Part shown: positions 51,853 through 62,100 of the stretch, one piece after another
How the letters are laid out: each line of letters starts with the position of its first letter
How positions within the stretch are numbered: the first letter of the stretch is position 1
NCBI GenBank assembly: GCA_913056495.1
Contig: CAJXMO010000001.1
Span: forward strand, 62,001-126,000
DNA: 64,000 nucleotides
From: an uncultured Alteromonadaceae bacterium
Lineage (GTDB): Bacteria; Pseudomonadota; Gammaproteobacteria; Enterobacterales; Alteromonadaceae
Reading direction: 5' to 3'
Program-made: the position numbers and the translations under genes
The notes under the pieces: model-generated
What the model saw: only the letters and a program-made list of their open reading frames with translations
Database searches by the model: none
What the model was told of the DNA's origin: nothing

Positions 51853-52680
51853 TTAATATCCAATTAAGTTGTCGCTAACCGGCTTGGCAAGTGTATTCAG
51901 CCAGGCTCCATATACAGGGTTAGGAACCAAAAACCAGCGGCTACCCCATAAATCATCATATTGAGCGACCAGTTTTTGCCTTGCACTGGCGGGCAGTGAT
52001 GCGGTTTTGGGGATCATCTGATTAATATCATCACCAATAATCATTAAAATTCGGTATCTTTGCGCAATAAAAGCCCGTCGGCTGCTTTGATCCTGATTCC
52101 AATCTGAAAACTCACCGCGAAAAAACATTTGGTCTTTTGGAAAGTTTAAAGAAATGCGGTTAAGCATTTTTAGCGTTTTAGTTTTTATCGGGCAGGGATC
52201 TCTTGGGTTGGGCAAGCACTGTCTGTCCGAAATTAATAAAACAATAACCCCCAAAGAAGACGCTTTTTTGATGAGTTTTAAAACATGCGGAACCAATTTT
52301 GCTCTTTCGGTATTAACCCAGCTCATAAATCTGGCATCTGTATGCGAATTGTTATCCAGTGCCAATTCAGCCCGATAGGGCATAGTGCTGATCAGGGTAT
52401 CATCTAAATCCATAATGATGGCATTGGGTAACTGATTCATACCTGTGTGACCAAATTGTTCAATTGCAGCTGTCCAGTCATTGTCAAATACCGCCTTTTC
52501 CAATTGCATGGCCGCATTTGTATAAGTTTGCGACATAATCGCTCTGTATTCGGCTGACTGTTGCATCCAGGCAATGGCTCCGACATCGGAATCAGCAAAT
52601 GCTTTAAATTGGGTTAAGCACAAACAAAAAAAACTGAATAAACAGAGCTTGACGTGCTTTTTGATTTTATTGGCTTGCAT
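51853..52680 (-). CDS. Secreted HAD acid phosphatase, class C / e(P4)-like
   Basis: 275-residue exported phosphatase. Signal peptide about 1-29 (QFKAFA). The catalytic motif is D91-L-D93-D-T95 (IIMDLDDTLIST), followed later by VLLISDRQC, a Lys-containing region (KDQMFFRGEFSDW) and a third motif MIIGDDINQM. The pattern fits class C acid phosphatases / 5'-nucleotidases (e(P4)). No lipobox is clear, so it is likely soluble in the periplasm, unlike the lipoprotein e(P4). Confidence 0.78.
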   Translation of the reverse strand: MQANKIKKHVKLCLFSFFCLCLTQFKAFADSDVGAIAWMQQSAEYRAIMSQTYTNAAMQLEKAVFDNDWTAAIEQFGHTGMNQLPNAIIMDLDDTLISTMPYRAELALDNNSHTDARFMSWVNTERAKLVPHVLKLIKKASSLGVIVLLISDRQCLPNPRDPCPIKTKTLKMLNRISLNFPKDQMFFRGEFSDWNQDQSSRRAFIAQRYRILMIIGDDINQMIPKTASLPASARQKLVAQYDDLWGSRWFLVPNPVYGAWLNTLAKPVSDNLIGY

Positions 52681-52860
52681 TTTTGGCTCTCAACTGAATC
52701 TGAAGGGGTTGGTTTTTAGTGTAGACTTAATTCAGATATCGACCAATTTGCTAATAACTGTAGTGATCTTCAAAAAGGGAAATCAGACGGTTTAAATGCA
52801 CTTATAGATGACGAGTAATTTAAAGCTTAGTTGAGGTCAGAGAAGGGATATATCTGAGTT

Positions 52861-52873
52861 GCTTGGGTATATA
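52861..52873 (-). repeat. Inverted-repeat arm flanking ppa (left)
   Basis: GCTTGGGTATATA, the exact inverse of TATATACCCAAGC at 53493-53505 on the other side of ppa. Confidence 0.55.
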
Positions 52874-52874
52874 A

Positions 52875-52901
52875 AAAAGGCGACTGGAAAAGTCGCCTTT
52901 T
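52875..52901 (-). terminator. Terminator of ppa
   Basis: 11-bp perfect stem AAAAGGCGACT / AGTCGCCTTTT with a 5-base loop, 21 bases after the ppa stop on the minus strand, followed there by a T run. Confidence 0.88.
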
Positions 52902-52921
52902 AAAACACAGAACCGACAGGC

Positions 52922-53449
52922 TTATTTAGCCGCTCGGTCAAAAGATTCCTGGATTTCTTTTTTAGCAGAAGCGGCGTCTTCCCAACCGTCAACTTTAACC
53001 CATTTACCTTTTTCTAATTCTTTGTAACGCTCAAAGAAGTGTGTGATTTGTGCTTTTAATAATTCATCTAAATCATTTACGTCTTGAATGTGGTCGTAAA
53101 TTTTAGTTAATTTGCTGACAGGTACTGCAACTACTTTAGCGTCTTCACCTGATTCGTCAGTCATTTTTAATACGCCAACCGGGCGACATTTGATAACTGC
53201 ACCAGGTACTAACGGATATGGAGTTGGTACTAAAACATCAACTGGGTCACCATCCAAAGATAAAGTTTCATTTACGAAACCATAGTTACAAGGATAAAAC
53301 ATAGGGGTTGCCATAAAACGGTCAACCCATACTGTACCCGTATCTTTATCTACTTCGTATTTGATTGGATCCGCGTTTGCCGGGATTTCAATGATTACAT
53401 TAACTTCTTCTGGTAAGTTTTTACCCGCAGGTACGTTAGATAAACTCAT
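52922..53449 (-). CDS. ppa: Inorganic pyrophosphatase
   Basis: Family I soluble pyrophosphatase of 175 residues that hydrolyses pyrophosphate in the cytoplasm. Conserved [43 protein letters not shown] (catalytic Asp cluster) and [17 protein letters not shown] ribosome site before the ATG. It is flanked by an inverted 13-bp repeat and has its own terminator. Confidence 0.97.
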   Translation of the reverse strand: MSLSNVPAGKNLPEEVNVIIEIPANADPIKYEVDKDTGTVWVDRFMATPMFYPCNYGFVNETLSLDGDPVDVLVPTPYPLVPGAVIKCRPVGVLKMTDESGEDAKVVAVPVSKLTKIYDHIQDVNDLDELLKAQITHFFERYKELEKGKWVKVDGWEDAASAKKEIQESFDRAAK

Positions 53450-53492
53450 TTTCCTTCCTTTAAGAGGTTTGATTTAGCAAATTTGACCATAT

Positions 53493-53505
53493 TATATACC
53501 CAAGC
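53493..53505 (+). repeat. Inverted-repeat arm flanking ppa (right)
   Basis: TATATACCCAAGC, inverse partner of 52861-52873. It abuts the foldback element that starts near 53518. Confidence 0.55.
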
Positions 53506-53517
53506 CGCTTGAATAAG

Positions 53518-53756
53518 CTAGTTTCAGGGCTGGCTGAGCTGATTAACCTCAACTCTGGGTAACGAATTATTTTCCAGTGGCCATTTTTCCTGATAACTGC
53601 GTTGAATTTGCTCGTAATAGCCAATTATTACGAGCAAATTCGCCTTGTTCTATGAAAAAATCTCTCACTGGAAAATGAAAGCAAACTAAAAGCTAATCAA
53701 TTTAAGGCTTTAGCTAACTTCTTATCCAGAGTTGAGGTTGATTAAATTCAAACTAG
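53518..53756. repeat. ~240-bp nested foldback (imperfect palindrome) between ppa and purU
   Basis: Four nested pairs of arms: CTAGTTT (53518-53524 with 53750-53756), AACCTCAACTCTGG (14 of 14; 53545-53558 with 53726-53739), ATTTTCCAGTG (11 of 11; 53569-53579 with 53666-53676), and AATTTGCTCGTAATA (15 of 15; 53605-53619 with 53626-53640) around a 6-base loop. Between the two inner arm pairs, further partial pairing is visible. It lies in the 446-base spacer 53450-53895, which has no gene. It could be a MITE-like element or a long structured RNA. Confidence 0.75.
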
Positions 53757-53895
53757 GCTGGTATTAAAACAAACTACTTTTTGAGATAATGCCGCACATA
53801 CATTAATTGGTGTCAGAACCACGATAAAAGGTGAGTAAATTAAACAAGACTTTGTTAACCTCACCCACAAGAATACATATTTTGGTATAAGAAAA

Positions 53896-54747
53896 ATGAA
53901 AAATTACCGTTTAGTTTTAGATTGTCCAGACAGAGTTGGCATAGTCGCCGCAGTCAGCCAGTTTTTAGCTGACCATCAAGCCTCAATTGTTGAAGCAAAT
54001 CATCATAAAGACAGCCAGGCTAATCGCTTTTTTATGCGCAATGAAATAGAAGCCGAGTCTATTAAACTGTCACTTGAGCAATTTAGAGCCGAGTTTGCGC
54101 CTTTGGCAAAGCAATTTGAGATGAACTGGAAAATTGTGGATACAACGCACAAACAAAACGTTGTATTGATGGCAAGCCGCGAATCTCATTGTTTAGCCGA
54201 TCTGTTACACAGGTGGCACAGTGGAGAATTAGATTGCAATATCGTCGCTGTGGTGGCCAATCACGAGCATTTGCGACAAATGGTGCAATGGCATGGCATT
54301 CCCTACCACTATGTTCCTTTTGCGAAGGAGAATAAAGCTCAAGCTTTTGAAGACGTTAAATCTTTATTATTAGAGTATAAAGCGGACACTATTGTATTGG
54401 CTCGCTTTATGCAAATTTTCCCTGACGAGATGTGTAAAGAGTTTGCAGGTCAGGTGATTAATATCCATCACAGCTTTTTACCTTCATTTGCCGGCGCTAA
54501 ACCCTACCATCAGGCGCATGAGCGAGGCGTAAAACTAATAGGTGCAACTTGTCACTATGTAACAGGTGATCTAGATGCCGGACCTATTATTGATCAGGAA
54601 ATTATCCGGATTAGCCACAGAGATTCAATTGATGACATGGTTCGCAAAGGCAAAGAATGTGAGAAACAGGCGCTGGCACGAGGGCTAAGAAACCATATCG
54701 AAGACAGAGTGATTATAAACGGAAATAAAACGATTGTTTTTGATTAA
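53896..54747 (+). CDS. purU: Formyltetrahydrofolate deformylase PurU
   Basis: Hydrolyses 10-formyltetrahydrofolate to formate and tetrahydrofolate, feeding PurT and balancing one-carbon pools. N-terminal ACT domain (1 to about 80, LDCPDRVGIVAAVSQFLADH), then the formyltransferase fold with NIHHSFLPSFAGAKPYHQAHERGVK and HYVTGDLDAGPIIDQE, which hold the catalytic Asn, His and Asp. 283 residues, normal. Confidence 0.96.
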   Translation: MKNYRLVLDCPDRVGIVAAVSQFLADHQASIVEANHHKDSQANRFFMRNEIEAESIKLSLEQFRAEFAPLAKQFEMNWKIVDTTHKQNVVLMASRESHCLADLLHRWHSGELDCNIVAVVANHEHLRQMVQWHGIPYHYVPFAKENKAQAFEDVKSLLLEYKADTIVLARFMQIFPDEMCKEFAGQVINIHHSFLPSFAGAKPYHQAHERGVKLIGATCHYVTGDLDAGPIIDQEIIRISHRDSIDDMVRKGKECEKQALARGLRNHIEDRVIINGNKTIVFD

Positions 54748-54856
54748 CGTTTTGTTTACCTTTTATTTTCAATTGAACTTTCTTTAAATTCTTTCGTCTA
54801 TGATGTTGCCGCGCTGAGTTTACCTATCAGGCTGAACAATTTAAGTGGGCATTATT

Positions 54857-55162
54857 ATGGGAAATGGAAAAAATGATATGTATATAGTCACGGTTGAGTT
54901 TGTTATACACTCAGCATATTTATTGCCGTTTTTAGACGCTGCACTGGAAAACGCCGATGCTTCACTTCATCATGAAGCCGAGTGTCATCAATTTGAAGTG
55001 AGTCAAAGCCATGATACACCCACTCATTTCTTTTTTTATGAAGCTTACGAAAATGAGCACGCATTTCAGCAACATCTTGAAAGTCAGCACTTTTTAACCT
55101 TTGTCAATCGAATTCAGGATTGGGTGATCAGTAAAAATGTTAAATCCTGGTACGCCTGTTAA
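54857..55162 (+). CDS. ABM-domain (antibiotic biosynthesis monooxygenase-like) protein
   Basis: About 101 residues with a dimeric alpha-beta barrel pattern: YIVTVEFVIHSAYLLPFLDAALENADASLHHEAECHQFEVSQ and FFFYEAYENEHAFQQHLESQHFLTF, as in YgiN-type quinol or heme-linked monooxygenases. GTG 54845, ATG 54857 and ATG 54878 are all possible starts; 54857 is taken, with moderate certainty. It ends 2 bases before the next gene, so they are co-transcribed. Confidence 0.75.
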   Translation: MGNGKNDMYIVTVEFVIHSAYLLPFLDAALENADASLHHEAECHQFEVSQSHDTPTHFFFYEAYENEHAFQQHLESQHFLTFVNRIQDWVISKNVKSWYAC

Positions 55163-55164
55163 TT

Positions 55165-55995
55165 ATGATGCCTGATAATCAAAAACTGACAGTACTTGGC
55201 GCTGGCTGGTTAGGTTTGCCATTAGCTAAATCACTTCAAATGCAAGGTTATCAAGTAACTGTAACCCGAAGCTCAGCAGTCGGATGTCGACAAACAGCAG
55301 CGCAGGGGTTAAGTTGTCAGCCTTGTATGTTAGGCGAGCCGATATCAAACGAGCAGGCTGAATCGATTTTTAAGACAGATATGCTGATTGTGACTTTTCC
55401 GCCGGGGTTTCGTCAGCCTAGTCAGGGTAAAGACTACCTAAAAAAATGGCGGCAAGTGATTGAACTGGCCAATCAGTATTCAGTTAAAAATATCATGATG
55501 ACCAGTTCAACTGCTGTGTATCCTGAAATAGACGCCGTTATGACTGAGGATGATGCCTGCGCATATAATGAAAAATCCGAAATTTTGCTGGCAGCAGAAT
55601 CCCTGTTAAAAACTGAATTTAATGGTGATTATTTGGTATTGCGCCTAGCCGGATTATTTGGTCCAGACCGACACCCGGCCCGTTTTGTAAATAAACTCAA
55701 GCAGCTGAATCAAAATGCGCCGGCCAATATGCTGCACCTTGATGATGCAGTTGGTGCGATTAACTTTTTAATTCAAAATAAGATAGTCAATCAAACCCTG
55801 AATATTTCCAGTCCGGAATTTATTTCAAAAGCTGATTTTTATCAGGCCGCTGCGTTTGATAAAAATGAGAGTATCACTTTGCCCATAATAACCAAGGGGC
55901 CAAAAAATAAGCAGATCAGCAGTCAGAAGCTGATTGATTTAGGATATTCTTTTTGTTTTAAAAATGCGGCTCAAGCATTTAATCAAGTTTACTAG
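55165..55995 (+). CDS. NAD(P)-binding Rossmann protein, YeeZ-like
   Basis: 276-residue protein of the extended SDR / NAD-dependent epimerase type. Glycine motif LGAGWLGLPLAKSLQMQGYQVT at the N-terminus, MMTSSTAVYPE in the middle, RLAGLFGPDRHPARF and LHLDDAVGAINFLI later. The typical catalytic YxxxK is not clear, as in YeeZ relatives. Substrate unknown. Start ATG 55165 or 55168, both next to the ABM gene. Confidence 0.8.
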   Translation: MMPDNQKLTVLGAGWLGLPLAKSLQMQGYQVTVTRSSAVGCRQTAAQGLSCQPCMLGEPISNEQAESIFKTDMLIVTFPPGFRQPSQGKDYLKKWRQVIELANQYSVKNIMMTSSTAVYPEIDAVMTEDDACAYNEKSEILLAAESLLKTEFNGDYLVLRLAGLFGPDRHPARFVNKLKQLNQNAPANMLHLDDAVGAINFLIQNKIVNQTLNISSPEFISKADFYQAAAFDKNESITLPIITKGPKNKQISSQKLIDLGYSFCFKNAAQAFNQVY

Positions 55996-56180
55996 GCCAT
56001 CATCTTTTTTATTAGACAGTATCACAATTCTGCTGAGCATACTTAGCCTGAGGTGCTTATAAAAGAGTTGATTTATCTTGAATCAATATTTACCACAATA
56101 GCCGTTTGAAAACTGGCATAAAAATTGTCTCTAAGCTAGCCTAACCAAAAAATTGGCTATCTTAAGGTTTGGAGCTAAAG

Positions 56181-59100
56181 TTGCGTCGTTTTCTTAATTG
56201 GATTGTATATATTGCTGTTTTTTCAGTGCTTTGTGCTTGCGGTGGTTCTGGCGGAGAAGGTTCTGAAACCGATGCCGGTGATCAGAATAGCGGCAATACT
56301 TCACCGGTTTTATCAGAAACACTTGAATTAACCACGCTTTCATTACCTCAAGCGTGTGAATTTGACGGTCAACGTTTACGTAATTTTGCTCAGTGCAATT
56401 TGCATTTTCAAATAAACCTGTCTCAGGGTCAAAGTTCTGACGCCAGTTTCGTTGGCCAGGTTTCGACTAACTCAGGCCAGAGTTGGCAAAACTTAATGAC
56501 AGGTCCGGATCTAAGTTTTATCTTACCCGCATCTGATTACAGCGGCGATGTGCAAATTCGTGCGACTATGCTTTATCAGCAAACGACAACTCAAACTCAG
56601 TCGCTAAACTTTACCTTGCTTGAAAATACGATCAGTTTACAGGATGCCGGTGATTTTGCTCAGGACGCTGTGGTTTATCTTGACCCACAAGATTCTGCTT
56701 TGACTCATTTAGAGCTTAGATTACCCAGTTGTTTAGATGCAGAGCAGGATACCAGCAAAGTAGAATTGAGAAAAAACAGCCGTTATTTGATAGAGCAGCA
56801 ATCCGGCGCTCGTATTCGGCTTGATCGGAATTTATTCGCAGACAATGATTTACTCAATGCAATTTGCATCGACAGCTTTAATGCTGAAGCGGCCGCCCCC
56901 GGCAGTATTCAAATTAAATTGCAAACCGACCCTGATATTAATCATGCGCCTGAGGTCAGCTTTAGCGCTCTGGACTCAGATTTAGAGCGTTATCAGGGAC
57001 TGATTCGGGACGGACAAACACTTCAAACCTGCTTGCAAACTCAGGATCAAGATAACGATGAAATTACGCTAAGTTTAACAGCGATAACAGAGCAGGCTAC
57101 TCATAATCTGACGCTAACTAATCAATGCACACAACTGGATACAACAGATTATAGCGGACAGACGCTTACTTTAATTGCACAGGCAAATGATGGGCAAAAC
57201 TCAGCACACAGTATCAGCCAAGCCAGATTGGAACTGGGCACTATTTATCCAGATTCAGTAGCGATTGCGAGCGCATCTAATTCTAGTTGCCAGTTGGGCG
57301 ATACTGATCAAACGACTCAAGTAACCATTGATGCGGATAAAGAGCTGGATGATTATTCACTCAGTGTGATTAACCTGGCCGATAATTCGATACTCAGGGA
57401 ATTAGGGCAGGTCACCTCGGCCAGCTTAACTTTTTCATGTCAGCAACTCGGCAGTTTGCAATACCAAATTGTGACCGCTAGCCGAGGGAAAATTCAGCGC
57501 AGTCAAATTTATTCCCATACAGTGACTGTTCAGCAAAATCAGCTACCTGAACTGAGTTTTGATATTCAGGGTGAAGTCTTAAACAATGCAGCTATCCAAT
57601 ACAGAGATAACCAGCAGCTGGATATCTGCATTGACGCAACGGATGCGGATAATGATGCTCTGACAACACAAATGGCTTATCAATGGGACAACGCGCAGGA
57701 GCAGGTAGTCGAACTGCTTAATAACTGCTCTGCAATTAATACTCAGGGCAGAGGCGGGCAAAGACTTAAACTGATTGCAGATGTCAGTGACGGACAGGCT
57801 GATATTCAGTTTGTTCGGGATTTAGGCATTATTCATACTGACAGCATTCAGTTTGCAACGACTGAAAGTCAGTCCTGCATTGCCGGTGACGCTGCGCTTA
57901 GTTATTCTGTTAAGGTTGACGCTGATATTGAAGGCGACAGCCACCAATTATCAATAATAAATGCCAGTACTCAGGCAGTCATCACGAATTTAGGCTCAGT
58001 AACCAGCGGACAGTTTGATTTAAGTTGCGATCAGGTTTCAACGCTCTCTTTTCAAATAAAAAATGAAAGTCGCGGTTTGTCTGTATTATCGCCGGTTTAT
58101 ATGCACACAGTCAGTGAGCAAGCAAACCAACAACCAGAACTGGGTTACAGTTTGACCGTTGTGGATTCATCAGAAGCAGCATCCAGTGGCGTCACTTTAT
58201 TTGAAGACGCTTACCGGGATAACTCAACCCTGCGCCTGTGTATTGACGCGGTTGATCCCGAAGGGCTGGTTGTGGACGTTACGGGAGTTATCCGGTTTGA
58301 AGACCCGGCTGATAATCGTTTAATCAGTGCAGAATCGATAGCCTTAGATAATCAAGACTGTATGAATTTTTCAACTTATTATAAAGGTGGTCAGGCCCTT
58401 AAAATAGAGTTGTCCGCTACAGACGGCGAAACTCAGACAGAGGTGCTCGCCGATGAAGGTATCATTCATGGTGATCAAATTAATGTGGCCAGCAGCAGTT
58501 CACAAACATGTACACAAGGTGAGCCCAGTCTGACCTATCAAATTAATATAGCGCCGGATTTGGAAGGGGATAGCCAGACACTAACTGTGATAGACCCGGA
58601 CAGTAACAGTATAGTCGCAACTGCAAATCAAACGGATACCAGCGCACAGTTCAGCTTGTCGTGCCAGAGCGAATCAGAAAGCCGACGCTTTTATATTCGC
58701 AATAGTAGCCGAGGCTTATCTACTCAATCGCTTGTGTATCAACATCAGGTTAATGCTCAGCAAAATACGCTGCCGGAGCTGAGTTATCAATTTATCAATG
58801 AAGTAAGAATCGGAAATGCACTACGTGATAATCAGAGTTTTGAAATTTGCCTTCAGGCGAGTGATCCGGATGGCGACAACCTTGAGCTGAATGCGAGTTA
58901 TCAAATAGAAGGTCAGCAGGCACAAACCATAGTGCTTAATAATTTTTGCGGTACGATTTCCACTGCAGGAGCCGGAAATAAACAACTTACGCTTAACCTG
59001 ACCGCATTTGATGGGCTGGATACGCAAACTTTGATCCAAACGGTTGACGTTCATCAGGATACAGTCCAGTTTGCATTTACATCTGGGCAGTCCTGTAAAA

Positions 59101-62100
59101 TTGGTGATGCGGCAAGAACCTATCTGGTTAATTTAAATCCGGACACCGAAGGGGATACCCAGAGCGTTAAGGTTTATTTAAGTGATAACACTTTATTAAG
59201 AGATTTAGGCAGCGAGCGCTCATTTACTTTAGCCTGTACAATGGCTCAGTCGTTAACGTTTTATCTAGAAACGGAATCGCGCGGTTTAATCACAAAGTCG
59301 TCTAACTATCAGCATACCGTCAGCAACGAAATCAATACCCGGCCAACAATCAATTTAACCTGGAATACAGCTGAATTGGACTATTACGCTGGCGCGATAC
59401 GCGATCGTCAGACACTTGAAGTCTGTGCTCATGCAGAGGATTCAGAATCTGAGTTAAATGAACTCAATGTTCAGGTATTTTACCGGTTTGATTCGCAAGC
59501 CTTGCAAACGCTGAATCTGACGGATTATTGCGGTGAAATTGAGTTAACGAACCGGGGTGGACAACAACTCTCATTGCAAGGTTTTGCCAGTGATGGCACT
59601 GCAACCGGCAACCAGGACAGAGATTTAGGGGTTATTCACCAGGATACGATTCAAATGGCAATCAGCAACAGTGGCAGTTGCCGTGTCGGAGATGTCGACA
59701 GTGATTTTATAGCCAGAATTGCCTCAGATTCTGAAGGCGATACTTATGCACTGGATGTCATCAATGCGAATACAGGTGAAATACTGGTTGAGCTTGGCCA
59801 ACTGACCGCAGGTAATTTCAGTTTACCCTGTAATGAGCTGGATGCGATTGATTTTCTGATCAGAACAACCAGTCGCGGATTAACACAAAATTCGCTTGTA
59901 TACAGTCATGTGATTGATAATACACTGAATGCCAAACCTCAGCTTCAAATTGAATTAACTCAGGCTGAATTATTTTCATCTCAGGTGAGAGATGGACAGA
60001 ATATTGAGGTCTGTTTGTCAGCGACAGACAGTGACAATGATGCAATCAGTTACCGCGCCGTTTATCAGTTTACTAATGAACCTTTGCGCAGTCTGAACCT
60101 GAATGAGCAGCATTGTGGCGTTATCAGTACTAGCGGTCGGGGTGGTGACAGTTTATTAATTCAGGGATTTGCCAGTGACGGTATTGCTGAAACGACACAA
60201 ATTTATGATGTGTCTGAAATACATCAGGATACGCTGGCAATGCCGGTTTCAACTTCATCCGCTTGCACCATAGGCGAATCTGCGATTGTTTATAATATTG
60301 AACTGGGTGAAGATACAGAGAATGATTTACGCAAGCTGGTGGTGAATAATTCTGTCAGCGGTAATATCATTGCTCAGTTTGATGAAGCGAACGATTTTAG
60401 CGAGTTTGAGTTTAGTTTAGCCTGTGATCAGGTTGGAGACACTCAATTCACTATCACAGCGACCAGTCGAGGGCTCAGTCAAACTTCTGAAATTTATTCG
60501 CATACGGTTAATGCGAGTCTGACTAACAATATCCAGTCCTGGTTAACGACAGCCGATCAAACCCAGTTATTAAGCCAACAAGCAGAGCAAAAACTTAGAG
60601 TTGGTACAGGCACTGCGACACACCAAATTGATGTTAGCGACAGTACCCTTTATCAGAATATTCAGGGATTTGGTGCAGGGTTAACGGACAGCGCGGCGAG
60701 TTTATTATTTGAATCCGATAACCGGACAGATATTCTCAGTGAGTTGTTTGAGCCAGGTCAGGGTGCTTCTTTTAATCGGGTCCGTATTTCTCTTTCGGGG
60801 CTAGGCAATTATGTCGCACGCGCTGCAAAAAGTTATAATGACAGACCCCCGGGATTAACCGATCCGGATTTACAATATTTTTCCACCGCGGCAGATGAAG
60901 CGTATTTTTTACCTGTACTGAATGAAATTTTTGCTCAAAATAACGAGGTGAAAGTAGATGCCGTATCCTGGAGCGCTCCCGGGTGGATGAAAGACAATGA
61001 CGCGCTTAATGGCGGAAGCTTGCGGTTGGATTTTTACGCAGAATACGCAGCTTACCTGACAGCATCGCTGAATGCCTATCAGGATGCCGGGATTGAACTC
61101 GCCAGCTTTAGTTTGCAAAACCAGCCCCATACGGAAGCGGATTTTCCGTCCATGTCATGGGCCAATTTAGATTACCAAAGCTTCTTTGAAGATTATATGT
61201 ATCCACAACTCAATGGTGCCGGGGTTAATGCTGACTATTGGATTTGGGATGGCAACTGGACGGATTTTGATACCCAGCAAGATACGGATATCGCCTTATT
61301 TGCGACTCAAGCTTTAGAAAACGATTATATTTATGGCCGTGCTCTGGGTGTTGCATTTCAGTGTTATCAAGCAGATAACGGAGCTGCGGATGTCAGTCAG
61401 GCGGTCGCTGCCGTTACCGAACTCACCAGAGCCAGAGATGTTCATATTACCTCTTGTCGTAACCAAAATAATGGACGTAGCTTTGGTCAGTACCTGATAG
61501 ATACCTCAGCCAACATGATTATGCCGTATCTGACAGCCGGAGCAAGTTCAGTGATGCTGGAAAACCTGATTCTGGATTCAAATTTTGGCCCCTATCAGGG
61601 TGGTTGTTCAAATTGCCGCGCTTTATTGACTAAACAGCAAGGTGGTGAAATCACTAAAAATGCAGAATATTATGCCTTTGCCCATTTTAGTCAGTTTGTT
61701 GAATCAGATGCGGTTAGAATAGATTCCAGTCAGGTTGCTGGCATTATTAGTACTCAGGCATTTAAAAATCCGGATGGTAGTATCGTACTGGTGGTAGTGA
61801 ATCAGTCAAATGTACTGCAGGATATGGATATCAACTGGCAAGGACAAAGTACTTTTATCCAATTGCCCGGACTGTCTGTGCAAACACTCACCTGGAACTC
61901 AGCTAATTCCGGGGTTGCAGATTTGCAGCAAATTCAGCAAGCAAGTCTGTTAGCCCAAGATAGTTTAGCTTTGATTGATGCGATGCGGGATGAGAGTGGA
62001 ATCTATGCTGAAAAACTGATTTTATCCTTCAGCCAAAGCGGCGATTTATCTCCCGCCTCAACCGGTTTGGGATTGGTTAGTTTGGCGGTTGCACATCAAA

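Noticed and set aside
54777..54850. Possible structured leader before the ABM gene
   Set aside because: Only weak, short complementarities; nothing beyond chance.
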